Assembly: GCA_013215385.1 (NCBI GenBank)
Contig: JABSOY010000019.1
Location: 1-64,000 of the forward strand
From: Colwellia sp.
Lineage (GTDB): Bacteria; Pseudomonadota; Gammaproteobacteria; Enterobacterales; Alteromonadaceae
DNA length: 64,000 nt
Direction of reading: 5' to 3'
Positions 8,935-17,850 of the stretch are shown in pieces. A program made the position numbers and the translations under genes. Position 1 is the stretch's first letter. Each line of letters opens with the position of its first letter. The notes beneath the pieces are model-generated. The model worked only from the letters and a program-made list of their open reading frames with translations, did no database searches and was not told the DNA's origin.

Positions 8935-10137
8935 TTAATTTTTCTCCGAGGTCTGCAAATTCATTATTCTGTAAAGTTTGTTTAACTCATTGTTATTTTG
9001 ATAATCTTGCCCTTGACAATATTTACTTAACTTGGTTCGTTGATCAGGGTTTTTGTATAAAGAGATTATCGCTTTAGCAATATTATCTATCGAATTTTCG
9101 CAAATTACTCCATCAATGAGATGGTCAATTTGACTTGGTGCTGTTGGATAGTTAGTTACTAATATAGGCTTACCTAGAATTTTAGCCTCAGATACTGTAA
9201 CTGCTTTACCTTCATATCTTGAAGGCTGTACATATAAATCACATGCGTTCATGTATGGGTAAGGGTTATTGATTTTTCCTAATAATATAAAACTACTCTG
9301 AAGGTTATGTTTTTCAATTAATTCGATAAGTGTTTTTTCATCGGGACCATAACCGATAATGTACCACTTTATATTTCGATAACCTTGTTGATGTATCAAA
9401 TTCAGAACTTTTATTGCTTTATCAAATGCTTTTGGATGGCATAAACGGCCGACGGATAATAGGTTAAACTCACCTTTACAGAATACAGCCTTAGAAAGGT
9501 TTTCTTTTGACATTTCATTAATAAATTTGGGGGCTGTTATGTTTTCAATCATAACTAATTTATCTTCTAAACAAGGGTAGGTTTTAATAAAGGCGTTTGT
9601 ACAATCTTCAGATATCGAAACTATATAATCAAACTGTTGCCAAATATGTAAATCTAACTTGGGATCAATTGCAATAGCTGAAAAATCAGTATGGATCCAT
9701 GCAATTTTAGTTTTTGCATTCACTTTATGAGCAACAAAGTGATGTGGCCATAAATAACTAATCGCTACATCATATTCTGTCAAATATTTTGGAAAAAAAG
9801 GAAGACAGTATTTCCATATATATTGAGTTTGTAAATAATCTGCTTCTTTTACATTTGATAGTATGATTTTTATTTTTGCGAAAATTCGTGCAATGCCAAT
9901 AGACCACATTTTTGCCACAAAAATATCTTTTATTGATTGCCTTACTGTTTTATATGCTTTTACTTCGTCGGCAAGTTTGGTTTCTTCAGGCAATAAATTA
10001 AGAAAATCGCCACTTTGACTATACAGAAATAAATCGATATCAAATTGCTGATAATCAAAGTTATTGAGCATACTCAATAAACTTCGCTCTACACCACCCA
10101 CTTCCATATCAAAGGAAGAAATTAACACTTTTTTCAT
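8935..10137 (-). CDS. glycosyltransferase family 4
   Basis: A GT4 transferase, about 400 aa from the preferred ATG at 10137 (MKKVLISSFDMEVGGVE, the usual family start). A GTG at 10182 would add 15 residues and overlap the upstream gene by 17 bp. The donor domain has SVGRLCHPKAFDK, GYGPDEKTL and the PSRYEGKAVTVSEAKILGKP motif with the conserved glutamates. It stops 1 bp before the polymerase gene starts. It adds one sugar of the repeat unit; which one is unknown. Confidence 0.82.
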   Translation of the reverse strand: MKKVLISSFDMEVGGVERSLLSMLNNFDYQQFDIDLFLYSQSGDFLNLLPEETKLADEVKAYKTVRQSIKDIFVAKMWSIGIARIFAKIKIILSNVKEADYLQTQYIWKYCLPFFPKYLTEYDVAISYLWPHHFVAHKVNAKTKIAWIHTDFSAIAIDPKLDLHIWQQFDYIVSISEDCTNAFIKTYPCLEDKLVMIENITAPKFINEMSKENLSKAVFCKGEFNLLSVGRLCHPKAFDKAIKVLNLIHQQGYRNIKWYIIGYGPDEKTLIELIEKHNLQSSFILLGKINNPYPYMNACDLYVQPSRYEGKAVTVSEAKILGKPILVTNYPTAPSQIDHLIDGVICENSIDNIAKAIISLYKNPDQRTKLSKYCQGQDYQNNNELNKLYRIMNLQTSEKN

Positions 10138-10165
10138 AAGTTCAACTTTGTAAATTTTATTTTTG

Positions 10166-10900
10166 TTATTTAAGAAGCTCACTTAGTTTCTTATAATTTT
10201 TAGACCCAATCAATTTGATGATAAAGCTTTTTATTAATTTCTTATATTTAAATGTTGAAGAGGCCCATGTTGCGCCAAAATGATGAATAGCATATGTACT
10301 TTCATTACTGTGATCTATTTGATTAAGATAATCATAGGGTGATAATTTAAATCGATCTAAAATTATGATTTTTTCTGTGTTAGGGCCTTCTATCTTTTGA
10401 TATTCACCGTTAGTTATTAACCCATATTGTTCTAATAATTTGGTGATTTTTGTAACATTAGTCGTAAGATCCAATTCTCCGTTAGGAGAAATAAAACATT
10501 TATTGTTATAAGTATTCATAAATTTTTTTATAAATTGTGACTGTTTACTCGCGCAAATAGTACTTGTAGCAACATAATTTTTTTCTTCAAAACCAAGAAT
10601 GACATCATTGTTGAGTAGATCATCAAAAACTTTGAAAACTTCGACATCAGTATCAAGATAAATTCCACCGTGGTTATATAAAGCAAATAATCTGGCATAG
10701 TCGCTGACAAAAGCATATTTTTTAGCATTGTATGCTTCTTCAACATAACGATTACTTTTAATGTTGAAGTTATCTTCATTCCATTCGATTATTTGATAAT
10801 CCGGAAGAACACGACGCCATCCTTCAATATAGTACAAAACATCTTGCGGTTTATCTCCTCTACCAAACCAACAGAAATGTATGATCTTTGGGATAGCCAT
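10166..10900 (-). CDS. glycosyltransferase with DXD motif, GT32-like
   Basis: A 244-aa transferase of the Gly_transf_sug/GT32 group. The N-terminus IPKIIHFCWFG is the typical opening, followed by SDYARLFALYNHGGIYLDTDVEVF with the metal-binding DTD at residues 83-85. Such enzymes transfer mannose, galactose or related sugars to capsule or LPS repeat units. It follows the upstream GT2 gene by 41 bp and is cytoplasmic, with a basic C-terminus. Confidence 0.85.
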   Translation of the reverse strand: MAIPKIIHFCWFGRGDKPQDVLYYIEGWRRVLPDYQIIEWNEDNFNIKSNRYVEEAYNAKKYAFVSDYARLFALYNHGGIYLDTDVEVFKVFDDLLNNDVILGFEEKNYVATSTICASKQSQFIKKFMNTYNNKCFISPNGELDLTTNVTKITKLLEQYGLITNGEYQKIEGPNTEKIIILDRFKLSPYDYLNQIDHSNESTYAIHHFGATWASSTFKYKKLIKSFIIKLIGSKNYKKLSELLK

Positions 10901-10941
10901 TGCTTTATTTACCTTACCGATTTAAAAAGTTAATATTATTG

Positions 10942-11877
10942 TTATTTCAAGCATGTACGCAACGTTTGCTTTATTTTGATCATTATCTGAAAAAAAACAG
11001 TTAGCGCTGAAAAAAAACATTTGTTATTAGCCGTCATCATAATACAACAGCTTTTAAACCCTAGCGTTGAAAAAGGATAGTGATAATGATTCTTAATTTG
11101 CATGAGTAACTTTAGTAGCTCTTCATGTTGTTTTTGCAGTAGTATTTTATTTAACTGTGATGAAATAAAAAGGGCATGCCAACAAGTGGGTAATGATTTA
11201 TTCATAAAACTGATTGAAGCACCAAAATTATATGTTGAACTCATATTAGTACCAGTCGACAAGGTATAATTCAGCCCGTAGTAAGGAGATTGCCCTAAAG
11301 TATATTTTTTAGTATAGCGAATTAAAAAATCCCAATCCTGATGTTTGAATAAGCTATTATCAAAATGTATATCAAGTAATGTCGATCTTTGAATGACTAA
11401 ACTTGAAGTAACTGAAATGCCGTTTCGATTAAAAATAAATTCACAAATGTCAGTTTTTTCTTGATAGTAAGGTAATGACTTTTCATTGCTCTTATTGGTG
11501 ATTAACTTAACTTTACTAAAGCAGCCATCAAGTACTTTGTTTTCTATTGTCTGTATGCATGATATTAGATGCTTTGGGTTCCATGTATCATCAGCATCTA
11601 AAAATGCAACATATGGATATTGGGCTTGTTCAATTCCAATATTTCTTGAAACGTTCGCATTGCCTTTCTGTCTAAGTTGTTTAACTGTTATAGACACTTG
11701 ACCCTTTAATAGTGTTATTTTATCTTGTAGTAATTGAAAGTCGTCAGAACAGTCATCCACTACGATTATCTCAATAACGACATCAATTTGTAGCAAAGCC
11801 GAATTTATTGCAACCGCAATAAAGTTTGCGCTGTTGAAAGTAGTAATTATTACAGAAACATTGCGTACGACTGTCAA
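10942..11877 (-). CDS. glycosyltransferase family 2
   Basis: A 311-aa GT-A glycosyltransferase with VSVIITTFNSANFI at the N-terminus, VVDDCSDD near 40-46 and AFLDADDTWN (DAD at 94-96). The C-terminal third is not like the catalytic fold and may bind membrane or acceptor. It lies between the Wzx gene (56 bp upstream) and the GT32 gene, transcribed with them. It is the second GT2 of the cluster; sugar unknown. Confidence 0.83.
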   Translation of the reverse strand: MTVVRNVSVIITTFNSANFIAVAINSALLQIDVVIEIIVVDDCSDDFQLLQDKITLLKGQVSITVKQLRQKGNANVSRNIGIEQAQYPYVAFLDADDTWNPKHLISCIQTIENKVLDGCFSKVKLITNKSNEKSLPYYQEKTDICEFIFNRNGISVTSSLVIQRSTLLDIHFDNSLFKHQDWDFLIRYTKKYTLGQSPYYGLNYTLSTGTNMSSTYNFGASISFMNKSLPTCWHALFISSQLNKILLQKQHEELLKLLMQIKNHYHYPFSTLGFKSCCIMMTANNKCFFSALTVFFQIMIKIKQTLRTCLK

Positions 11878-11933
11878 TATTTTTTCCTAAAGTTAAATGT
11901 TAGTTGGAGCTAATTAATCATACCACTGTAAAG

Positions 11934-13376
11934 TTACTCATTATTGACTTTATTCTTAGGCAATAATGTAACTTTCAACATATTAAAATTAAAAATGGCT
12001 AATAAAATTAAAAGCAAAGTTCCTGAGAGTAATAAATCAAAAAAAATTATATTTGTACTTATCGATAATTGCCAAATAATTACAGGGTACAATAAAATTA
12101 CGGGTGCATAACACCATGTTATTTTCACTATAGTTCGATAAAAGTCAAAGCAAGAAATACAGAAAGCATATTTAAATAACACATGATAAATAACGATAAA
12201 GCTCAAGGTATAACTAATACATAAACAAATAGCCACAGAAACTATATTACCTAAATAAACACCAGTAATAATAAAAGCAATATTAATAACCGCTGCAATA
12301 GCACCACTATAGAATAATAGCTGTGGTTTTTTTAGAGATTGAAAGAAAGCTCCGGAAGTAGATAAGACCATTTGGATAGGAATAATACAGCTTAAAATAC
12401 TTACTAGCACATTAACTTTCCCCCATTGTTCCCCAAAAAGTACTAATACAACATGTTCACTGTTAATACCCATGAATAAAGCAATAGGTATTGAAATAAC
12501 TAATAATTTTTCTATCAGTTTATTGTGCTCTACTATGATTAGTTCCCTTTTTTCGCCACTAAGAATAGGCTGAATTGCAGGGTTTATAGAATAGGTTATT
12601 AGCTGGAGTGGATAGCGCATCAATTGATAAGACTTATCATAAATGCCAAGCGCTTCAATACTGAGGTACTTTCCTATTAATATGTTGTCCAAATTTCTTG
12701 AAAAGTAGTTTACAACATTAAATGAAAACTGAAACAAAGAAAATCGCATGACCTCAGATAAATGACTGAAATTAACACTTAACTTCGCTAATTTTAAAAT
12801 TGTATTTCTAGATAATATATATAACAATAAAAACCGTAAAATAGAAAATAAAAGTATACGAATAAATAAAATCACAACACCGTAATCAAGGCTATATAGT
12901 ACCATTACTACTATAAAAGTGAATATTTCACTGAATATGTTAACAGCTGCGATGGCGTAAAATTTAGTTTCTCTATGCAGTGCAACGGTTGGAATGGTTG
13001 CCGTAGTTTGAAAAATAATAGCTATTGAAATAAAAATACCATAAAAAGAATAAGATGGGTTTTCATAATAAATATTTAAAAAAAATGTAAAGCCATAAAA
13101 AATTAATCCTATGACTACACCTAATACAATCGTAAAAGTGAACACACTATCTCTTAACTCGTCCTTTATTTTTTCTAAACTAAGTAAAGCTGGCGACAAG
13201 CCTAAATCTGAGAATAACTGGAAAAATATAACAAAAACTTGAACAGATGCAACAATGCCAAACTCCGCAGGAGTAAACATACGAGCGTAAAAAATCATTG
13301 AAATTATCTGTAATAGATAAAAGGATAAATTTCCGAAAACACTTTTTTTAATCGAACTATAAAGTTTTTGACTCAT
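11934..13376 (-). CDS. Wzx-type polysaccharide flippase
   Basis: A 480-aa MOP-superfamily exporter with about 12-14 membrane helices. The N-terminal YSSIKKSVFGNLSFYLLQ and MFTPAEFGIVASVQVF pattern is typical of the polysaccharide_synt/MATE-like group that includes Wzx and WzxC. It would flip undecaprenyl-linked repeat units across the inner membrane for the Wzy-like polymerase. Start and the stop of the upstream acetyltransferase share one base, indicating translational coupling. Confidence 0.87.
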   Translation of the reverse strand: MSQKLYSSIKKSVFGNLSFYLLQIISMIFYARMFTPAEFGIVASVQVFVIFFQLFSDLGLSPALLSLEKIKDELRDSVFTFTIVLGVVIGLIFYGFTFFLNIYYENPSYSFYGIFISIAIIFQTTATIPTVALHRETKFYAIAAVNIFSEIFTFIVVMVLYSLDYGVVILFIRILLFSILRFLLLYILSRNTILKLAKLSVNFSHLSEVMRFSLFQFSFNVVNYFSRNLDNILIGKYLSIEALGIYDKSYQLMRYPLQLITYSINPAIQPILSGEKRELIIVEHNKLIEKLLVISIPIALFMGINSEHVVLVLFGEQWGKVNVLVSILSCIIPIQMVLSTSGAFFQSLKKPQLLFYSGAIAAVINIAFIITGVYLGNIVSVAICLCISYTLSFIVIYHVLFKYAFCISCFDFYRTIVKITWCYAPVILLYPVIIWQLSISTNIIFFDLLLSGTLLLILLAIFNFNMLKVTLLPKNKVNNE

Positions 13377-13990
13377 TATCTATCTGGCCATAATACCGCG
13401 AAGTGTTGGCCTTGCTCATCTAACTGATTAAATTTTTCTAAGTCTCGATGTTTTATAACACGCTGACCTGAACCTACTATTATTTCACCTGGCTTTACAT
13501 CTTTAGAAACTACTGTCCCCATACCTATGACTGCACCATCACCAATAGTAACTCCTGGCAAAATTAGCACATTCATACCTATCCATACAGACTCGCCAAT
13601 TTTCACGGGCTTTAATACATATTGATCATCATAAGGAATTGCTTTTCCTTCAATCTCATGATTAGCTGAATAGATAACAACATTACGGCTGATTTGAGTG
13701 TTATTACCAATGCTAATCCCCCCTAAAGCAAATAAGAAGCTACCAAAGCCAATTCGTATATCGTCACCAAGCTGCAATCCATCAGAATAGTAAACCTTAA
13801 CATCACCTTGGAATTTACAGTTTACCCCCTGTGATTTGATACTTTTAAGGGTGACATTTCCGATAGCTTTTCGTACTTTATCTTCTAAGACATGCTTATA
13901 TAACGTAACAAATTTCTCAATAATCCAATCGTTAAAAATTAACTCAACAAAACGGCGAAGTATTGTTTTTAATATTTTTTTAACGCTCAA
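13376..13990 (-). CDS. hexapeptide-repeat acetyltransferase (WcaF/LacA-like)
   Basis: A 204-aa acyltransferase with a basic N-terminal helix and, from about residue 60, a left-handed beta-helix of hexapeptide repeats. The catalytic-type His is in VIYSANHEIEGK, followed by VKIGESVWIGMNVLILPGVTIGDGAVIGMGT, the signature of the WcaF/Maa/NodL group. It probably O-acetylates a sugar of the surface polysaccharide. It is the first gene of the minus-strand cluster and its stop overlaps the flippase start by one base. Confidence 0.85.
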   Translation of the reverse strand: MSVKKILKTILRRFVELIFNDWIIEKFVTLYKHVLEDKVRKAIGNVTLKSIKSQGVNCKFQGDVKVYYSDGLQLGDDIRIGFGSFLFALGGISIGNNTQISRNVVIYSANHEIEGKAIPYDDQYVLKPVKIGESVWIGMNVLILPGVTIGDGAVIGMGTVVSKDVKPGEIIVGSGQRVIKHRDLEKFNQLDEQGQHFAVLWPDR

Positions 13991-14270
13991 TTTGAAGCCC
14001 TCTCGGATGGTTTTTTTAACTAATTTTTATCAGTCAACTATAGCTATTGTATAAGCTTAGAGTCATTAGTATTAGAAACTATATCTCCATTTAAATCAAG
14101 TGAACATATTGTTTTAACTAGTTTTTATTGTTTTTTGTTCTCCCTGTGGTATGTTTGTGGTTCATTGTATCATTTAGGGTTTTATGAAGGCTTTGATGTG
14201 ACTCTTATTACTGAAAGATGGAAAGCTGACTTAGTAGGGGCGTTTGGGGAGCCAGGAAGGAGATAAGTGA

Positions 14271-14774
14271 ATGACATTTTCATTTAAGAATAAGCTAGGG
14301 CATCGTGTTTTATCTGTTATTCAAAATTATAATCACCAAAAATATTGGCGGAGAAGAGCTACGGTAGTTAACCCTAACTCTAAGACTAATTTACTGATAA
14401 AACTATATTACTTATATTATATAAAAAAAACAGATGCATTCCATAATTGTTCATTTGGAACAAACCTTGGTTCAGGTACTACATTTGAAGAACCACCTCA
14501 CTTACCTCATGGGCCAAAGGGAATTATTATTGGACACGATTTAAAAATTGGAAAGGGAGTTGTGCTTTATCATAATGTGACCTTGGCGCATGGAGGGAGT
14601 GTCATAGGGGATAATGTTCTTTTTTCGACAGGTTCCGTTTTGCTTAGTGGCAAAAATATAGGTGGAAATGTTAAAATAGGCGCGAACGCTGTGGTTGTAG
14701 AGGATATACCCTGTGATTCAACTGTCGTTTTGTCTAAGCCTAGAGTAATAGTGAATATAAAAAAAATTAATTAA
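14271..14774 (+). CDS. serine-acetyltransferase-like hexapeptide transferase
   Basis: A 167-aa CysE-like acetyltransferase, shorter than true CysE (about 270 aa) because it lacks the N-terminal alpha-helical domain. The beta-helix begins near residue 60, with GSGTTFEEPPHLPHGPKG, GIIIGHDLKIGKGVVLYHNVTLAHGG and IGANAVVVEDIP, as in surface-polysaccharide-locus homologues. An AGGAGATAAG ribosome site precedes the ATG. It is divergent from the polysaccharide cluster, with 280 bp between, and likely acetylates a sugar rather than serine. Confidence 0.75.
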   Translation: MTFSFKNKLGHRVLSVIQNYNHQKYWRRRATVVNPNSKTNLLIKLYYLYYIKKTDAFHNCSFGTNLGSGTTFEEPPHLPHGPKGIIIGHDLKIGKGVVLYHNVTLAHGGSVIGDNVLFSTGSVLLSGKNIGGNVKIGANAVVVEDIPCDSTVVLSKPRVIVNIKKIN

Positions 14775-15081
14775 ACTGCTCATTGTTTAAATAAATTCAA
14801 TTTAAAAGCAAAGTGACAGAAATATTTTAGTGTAAGAGCACTATACTAAAACATCTATTAGTTGTATGAACTTCTATAATTTTTACTTTTAGTTGAAGAT
14901 TTAAGGAAGCAAATAGTGCTGTTTCTCCCTTAAGTTCAAATGGATTATAGTAGTAGGATTGATATGTTATTTTTATATAAACTAACGGGATATATTTAAC
15001 TCGTCCCTTATTTTATAAGCTTCACCCGCACTTTCTTATATCGAGTAATTTGTTTAATCCATATCAAATACAAACAAAAGA
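14775..15081. other. intergenic, no gene seen
   Basis: About 300 AT-rich bases between the acetyltransferase and the Fur-type promoter. Both strands have frequent stops and no ribosome site followed by an open frame. No RNA gene is recognised. Confidence 0.5.
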
Positions 15082-15125
15082 CATAATGATAATCGTTTGC
15101 ATTAAGTTTTGTACATGTGTATTAT
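15082..15125 (+). promoter_or_regulatory. Fur box overlapping a sigma-70-type promoter
   Basis: Positions 15082-15100 match the 19-bp Fur consensus GATAATGATAATCATTATC at 15 of 19 positions, with an unbroken ATAATGATAATC core. A plausible promoter, TTGCAT (15097-15102), 17 bp, TATTAT (15120-15125), overlaps its 3' end. Fur-Fe2+ binding would therefore block RNA polymerase. The porin start is about 50 bp downstream. Confidence 0.7.
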
Positions 15126-15177
15126 CGCCGCAATTATAAAACACTCTCTCAAAAAATAATTAACGGACATGACTCAC

Positions 15178-16341
15178 ATGATGAAGAAAACACTAATTGC
15201 TTCTGCACTTGTTGGCTTATTTGCTAGCACTGCTGTTATGGCTAATGACGATACGCAAGAATTACGTAAAGTTATTGCTGAGCAACAAAAAGTATTAAAA
15301 AGCTTAGAAAAACGTTTAGACGAAACAGAAGTTCGCCTTGAAGCTACGGCTGACCAAATTGAGTCAAGTACTTCTGCTAGCCCATTCGCTAAAACGACGA
15401 TTGGTGGTTACGGCGAATTACATTACAACAACTACGAAGATAAAGATGCAAAAGTTGATTTTCATCGCTTCGTTTTATTCTTCGGTCATGAGTTTACTGA
15501 CAAAATACGTTTTTTCTCTGAGTTCGAATTAGAGCACAGCATTGCAGGTGATGGTAAAGCAGGTGAAGTTGAACTAGAGCAAGCCTATGTTGAATATGAC
15601 TATAGCGACACAATCACCACTAAAACTGGTTTGTTCTTAATCCCTGTTGGCATTATCAATGAAACACATGAGCCACCAACATTTTACGGTGTTGAGCGTA
15701 ACCCAGTTGAAAAAAACATTATTCCAGCGACTTGGTGGGAAGCCGGTGTTGCGGCTAACTTTAAGTTAGCTCCTGGATTAGCTATCGATGCTGCTATTAC
15801 TAGTGGTTTAAACGTAGGTGATGATTATAAAATTCGTGGCGGTCGTCAAAAAGTTGCTAAAGCATCTGCTGAAAACTTAGCGTACACAGGTCGTGTAAAA
15901 TATACTGCGATCCCAGGTTTAGAATTAGCTGCTACAATTCAATATCAAACAGATGTTACTCAAAGCGCAGCTGGCGTAGACGAAGCTGGTGCGACATTGA
16001 TTGAAGCACATGCTATTTATCAAGTAAATAACTTCACAGTTCGTGCACTATACGCGACTTGGGATATTGACGGAGATGAAGCTAAAGCGTTAGGACGTGA
16101 TGAGCAAACAGGTTGGTATGTAGAACCATCGTACAAGGTAAATGAAGAAGTTGGCATTTTTGCTCGTTATGCAGAATACAATAATGAAGCAGGTTTAAGT
16201 TCTTCTGATGCTGTTGAATCAACAAGCGTTGGCATTAACTACTACTTACATGAAAACGTTGTATTAAAAATTGATTTTGAAGAACTTGGCGGAGCTAAAG
16301 ATTCAAAAGGCTTCAACTTAGGTTTTGGTTACCAGTTTTAA
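15178..16341 (+). CDS. outer-membrane porin-like protein, Fur-regulated
   Basis: About 387 aa, with a signal peptide (KKTLIASALVGLFASTAVMA), a short coiled coil (roughly residues 30-65) and then a beta-barrel of the phosphate-selective porin O/P-like or DcaP-like type, ending in the outer-membrane signature GFGYQF. The ATG at 15178 is chosen because GGA at 15165-15167 lies 10 bp ahead; the in-frame ATG at 15169 is too close to it. A Fur box upstream suggests induction under iron limitation. A terminator hairpin follows, then two genes for flavin and PepSY proteins. The solute carried is unknown; an iron complex is only an inference. Confidence 0.8.
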   Translation: MMKKTLIASALVGLFASTAVMANDDTQELRKVIAEQQKVLKSLEKRLDETEVRLEATADQIESSTSASPFAKTTIGGYGELHYNNYEDKDAKVDFHRFVLFFGHEFTDKIRFFSEFELEHSIAGDGKAGEVELEQAYVEYDYSDTITTKTGLFLIPVGIINETHEPPTFYGVERNPVEKNIIPATWWEAGVAANFKLAPGLAIDAAITSGLNVGDDYKIRGGRQKVAKASAENLAYTGRVKYTAIPGLELAATIQYQTDVTQSAAGVDEAGATLIEAHAIYQVNNFTVRALYATWDIDGDEAKALGRDEQTGWYVEPSYKVNEEVGIFARYAEYNNEAGLSSSDAVESTSVGINYYLHENVVLKIDFEELGGAKDSKGFNLGFGYQF

Positions 16342-16389
16342 TTAATACTTACTTTACGTAAATTCTACGTTAAGCCATAGTACATAGGG

Positions 16390-16428
16390 AAGTGAATGGG
16401 TATTATCTACTCGTTCACTTTTTTTTTA
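16390..16428 (+). terminator. terminator or attenuator after the porin gene
   Basis: AAGTGAATGGG pairs, with G-T pairs, with CTCGTTCACTT across a short loop and is followed by nine T. It separates the porin gene from the FMN-binding and PepSY genes, probably lowering but not abolishing their expression. It also shows that the GTG at 16392 cannot be the real start of the next gene. Confidence 0.7.
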
Positions 16429-16454
16429 AAAAACATTTAATTAACGAGTTATAC

Positions 16455-16970
16455 GTGGTTAAAATAATACTTACTTTACTATTAGCAATTAGCTTACAGA
16501 CCCCTTTACTCGCTAAGGGTGTTTATCAAACGTCTAAGCAGTTTGTTAGCCATGCGTTTAATGGTGAGCTGCCTAAATCGAAAGCGTTATGGTTATCAAC
16601 AGACGACAAAATGATTATCAGCGAAATCATGAGTCATCAGTTTAACCGTTTACGTTTACGCTATTGGCAACAGGGAAGTGAAACAGTATGGGTGTTAGAT
16701 GAAATAGGTAAAGAAAAACCTATCACCATTGGTGTTCATATTAAAAAGTCACAAATTATTGAACTGAAAGTATTAGCTTTTCGAGAGTCGCGTGGCGACG
16801 AAGTACGCCATGAATTTTTCACAAAACAATTTATATCAGCGACCTTAACAAAAGAAAACATGCTTAATCAACATATTGATGGTATAACAGGCGCAACCAT
16901 GTCGGTACGTGCGCTTACTAAAGTGGCTCGTTTGGCATTATGGTTAAATAACAAGGTAAAAGCATCATAG
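16455..16970 (+). CDS. exported FMN-binding domain protein
   Basis: About 171 aa from the GTG at 16455, which gives a proper signal peptide (VVKIILTLLLAISLQTPLLA). The C-terminal FMN_bind domain carries DGITGATMS, the motif whose threonine is covalently flavinylated by ApbE in RnfG/NqrC-type and related exported proteins. No haem motif is present. It lies 48 bp before the PepSY gene and behind a Fur-controlled porin, so a periplasmic one-electron carrier role, for example for ferric reduction, is an inference. No apbE gene is in the window. Confidence 0.8.
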   Translation: MVKIILTLLLAISLQTPLLAKGVYQTSKQFVSHAFNGELPKSKALWLSTDDKMIISEIMSHQFNRLRLRYWQQGSETVWVLDEIGKEKPITIGVHIKKSQIIELKVLAFRESRGDEVRHEFFTKQFISATLTKENMLNQHIDGITGATMSVRALTKVARLALWLNNKVKAS

Positions 16971-17018
16971 TTTTACAGGTGAAATCGGTTTAGCTCAGTA
17001 GATATAACGCGAACAGGC

Positions 17019-17783
17019 ATGATTAACAAAAAAACAAAAAAATCTATAAGCACTCGACTTATTCGCCAGTTACGTGAATGGCACCGCCGACTTGGCATTT
17101 TTGCCGCTTTTTTTCTTATTTTTCTTTCTCTTTCCGGTATAGCCTTAAACCATACAACATTATTCTCTTTATCTCACCAGTCAATCTCTAACTCCTGGTT
17201 ATTAAGCCATTATGGAATTAAAGCACCTACGGATGTTCGCTTTTACCAACAAAAAAATTGGTTAGTCACAGATCAGCTCGTTTGGTTAAATGACAAATTA
17301 GTCTTTGAAAGTGATGAAACCGTGATAAGTCTGGCTAAATTCCAATCGTATATTTTATTAGCAACACGCTCACAGTTGGTTATCTTTACTGAAACCGGCG
17401 ATATTGTCGAACAGCTTGATAGCTCAAGTGACTTACCCGCAGCCATATCAGCACTTAGTATTACCGCTGATAATATTGTTTTGAATACAGCTGATGGTTA
17501 TTATCAGAGTGACAGTGATTTAATGGCTTGGCAAAAAATTCAAACCTTTGTTGAGCCATCTTGGATATCGAATGAACCGGCTAGTCAATCAGAGTTAACC
17601 GTAGCGCAAAGGCAATTTCAATCGCAATTTTTGAACTGGGAGCGGGTGATCCTTGATGCTCATTCTGGTCGATTGTTTGGCGATTTTGGCGTGTGGTTTA
17701 TGGATATGGTCGCTTTTATTCTTATTTTACTTTCCATTAGCGGTATTTATATTTGGCTAAGGTATTCAAAGAGTAAACGTTAA
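17019..17783 (+). CDS. PepSY-associated TM domain protein
   Basis: A 254-aa inner-membrane protein with two helices: residues about 22-44 in the pattern REWHRRLGIFAAFFLIFLS, and about 225-248 (MDMVAFILILLSISGIYIW). A periplasmic domain lies between them. This is the PepSY_TM layout seen next to flavinylated FMN_bind proteins and in siderophore/ferric reductases, with conserved His in the first helix region. It likely passes electrons from the membrane to the neighbouring exported flavoprotein; this is family and context inference. Confidence 0.75.
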   Translation: MINKKTKKSISTRLIRQLREWHRRLGIFAAFFLIFLSLSGIALNHTTLFSLSHQSISNSWLLSHYGIKAPTDVRFYQQKNWLVTDQLVWLNDKLVFESDETVISLAKFQSYILLATRSQLVIFTETGDIVEQLDSSSDLPAAISALSITADNIVLNTADGYYQSDSDLMAWQKIQTFVEPSWISNEPASQSELTVAQRQFQSQFLNWERVILDAHSGRLFGDFGVWFMDMVAFILILLSISGIYIWLRYSKSKR

Positions 17784-17850
17784 CGATTTAGACTATGCGT
17801 ATTAATACAGAAATAGGCATAATTGAAACCTCCCTATAAAAGGTAAAAAA

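Noticed and set aside
13991-14270. Search for an RfaH ops/JUMPstart element ahead of the polysaccharide cluster
   Set aside because: No GGCGGTAGC-type sequence found in either orientation.
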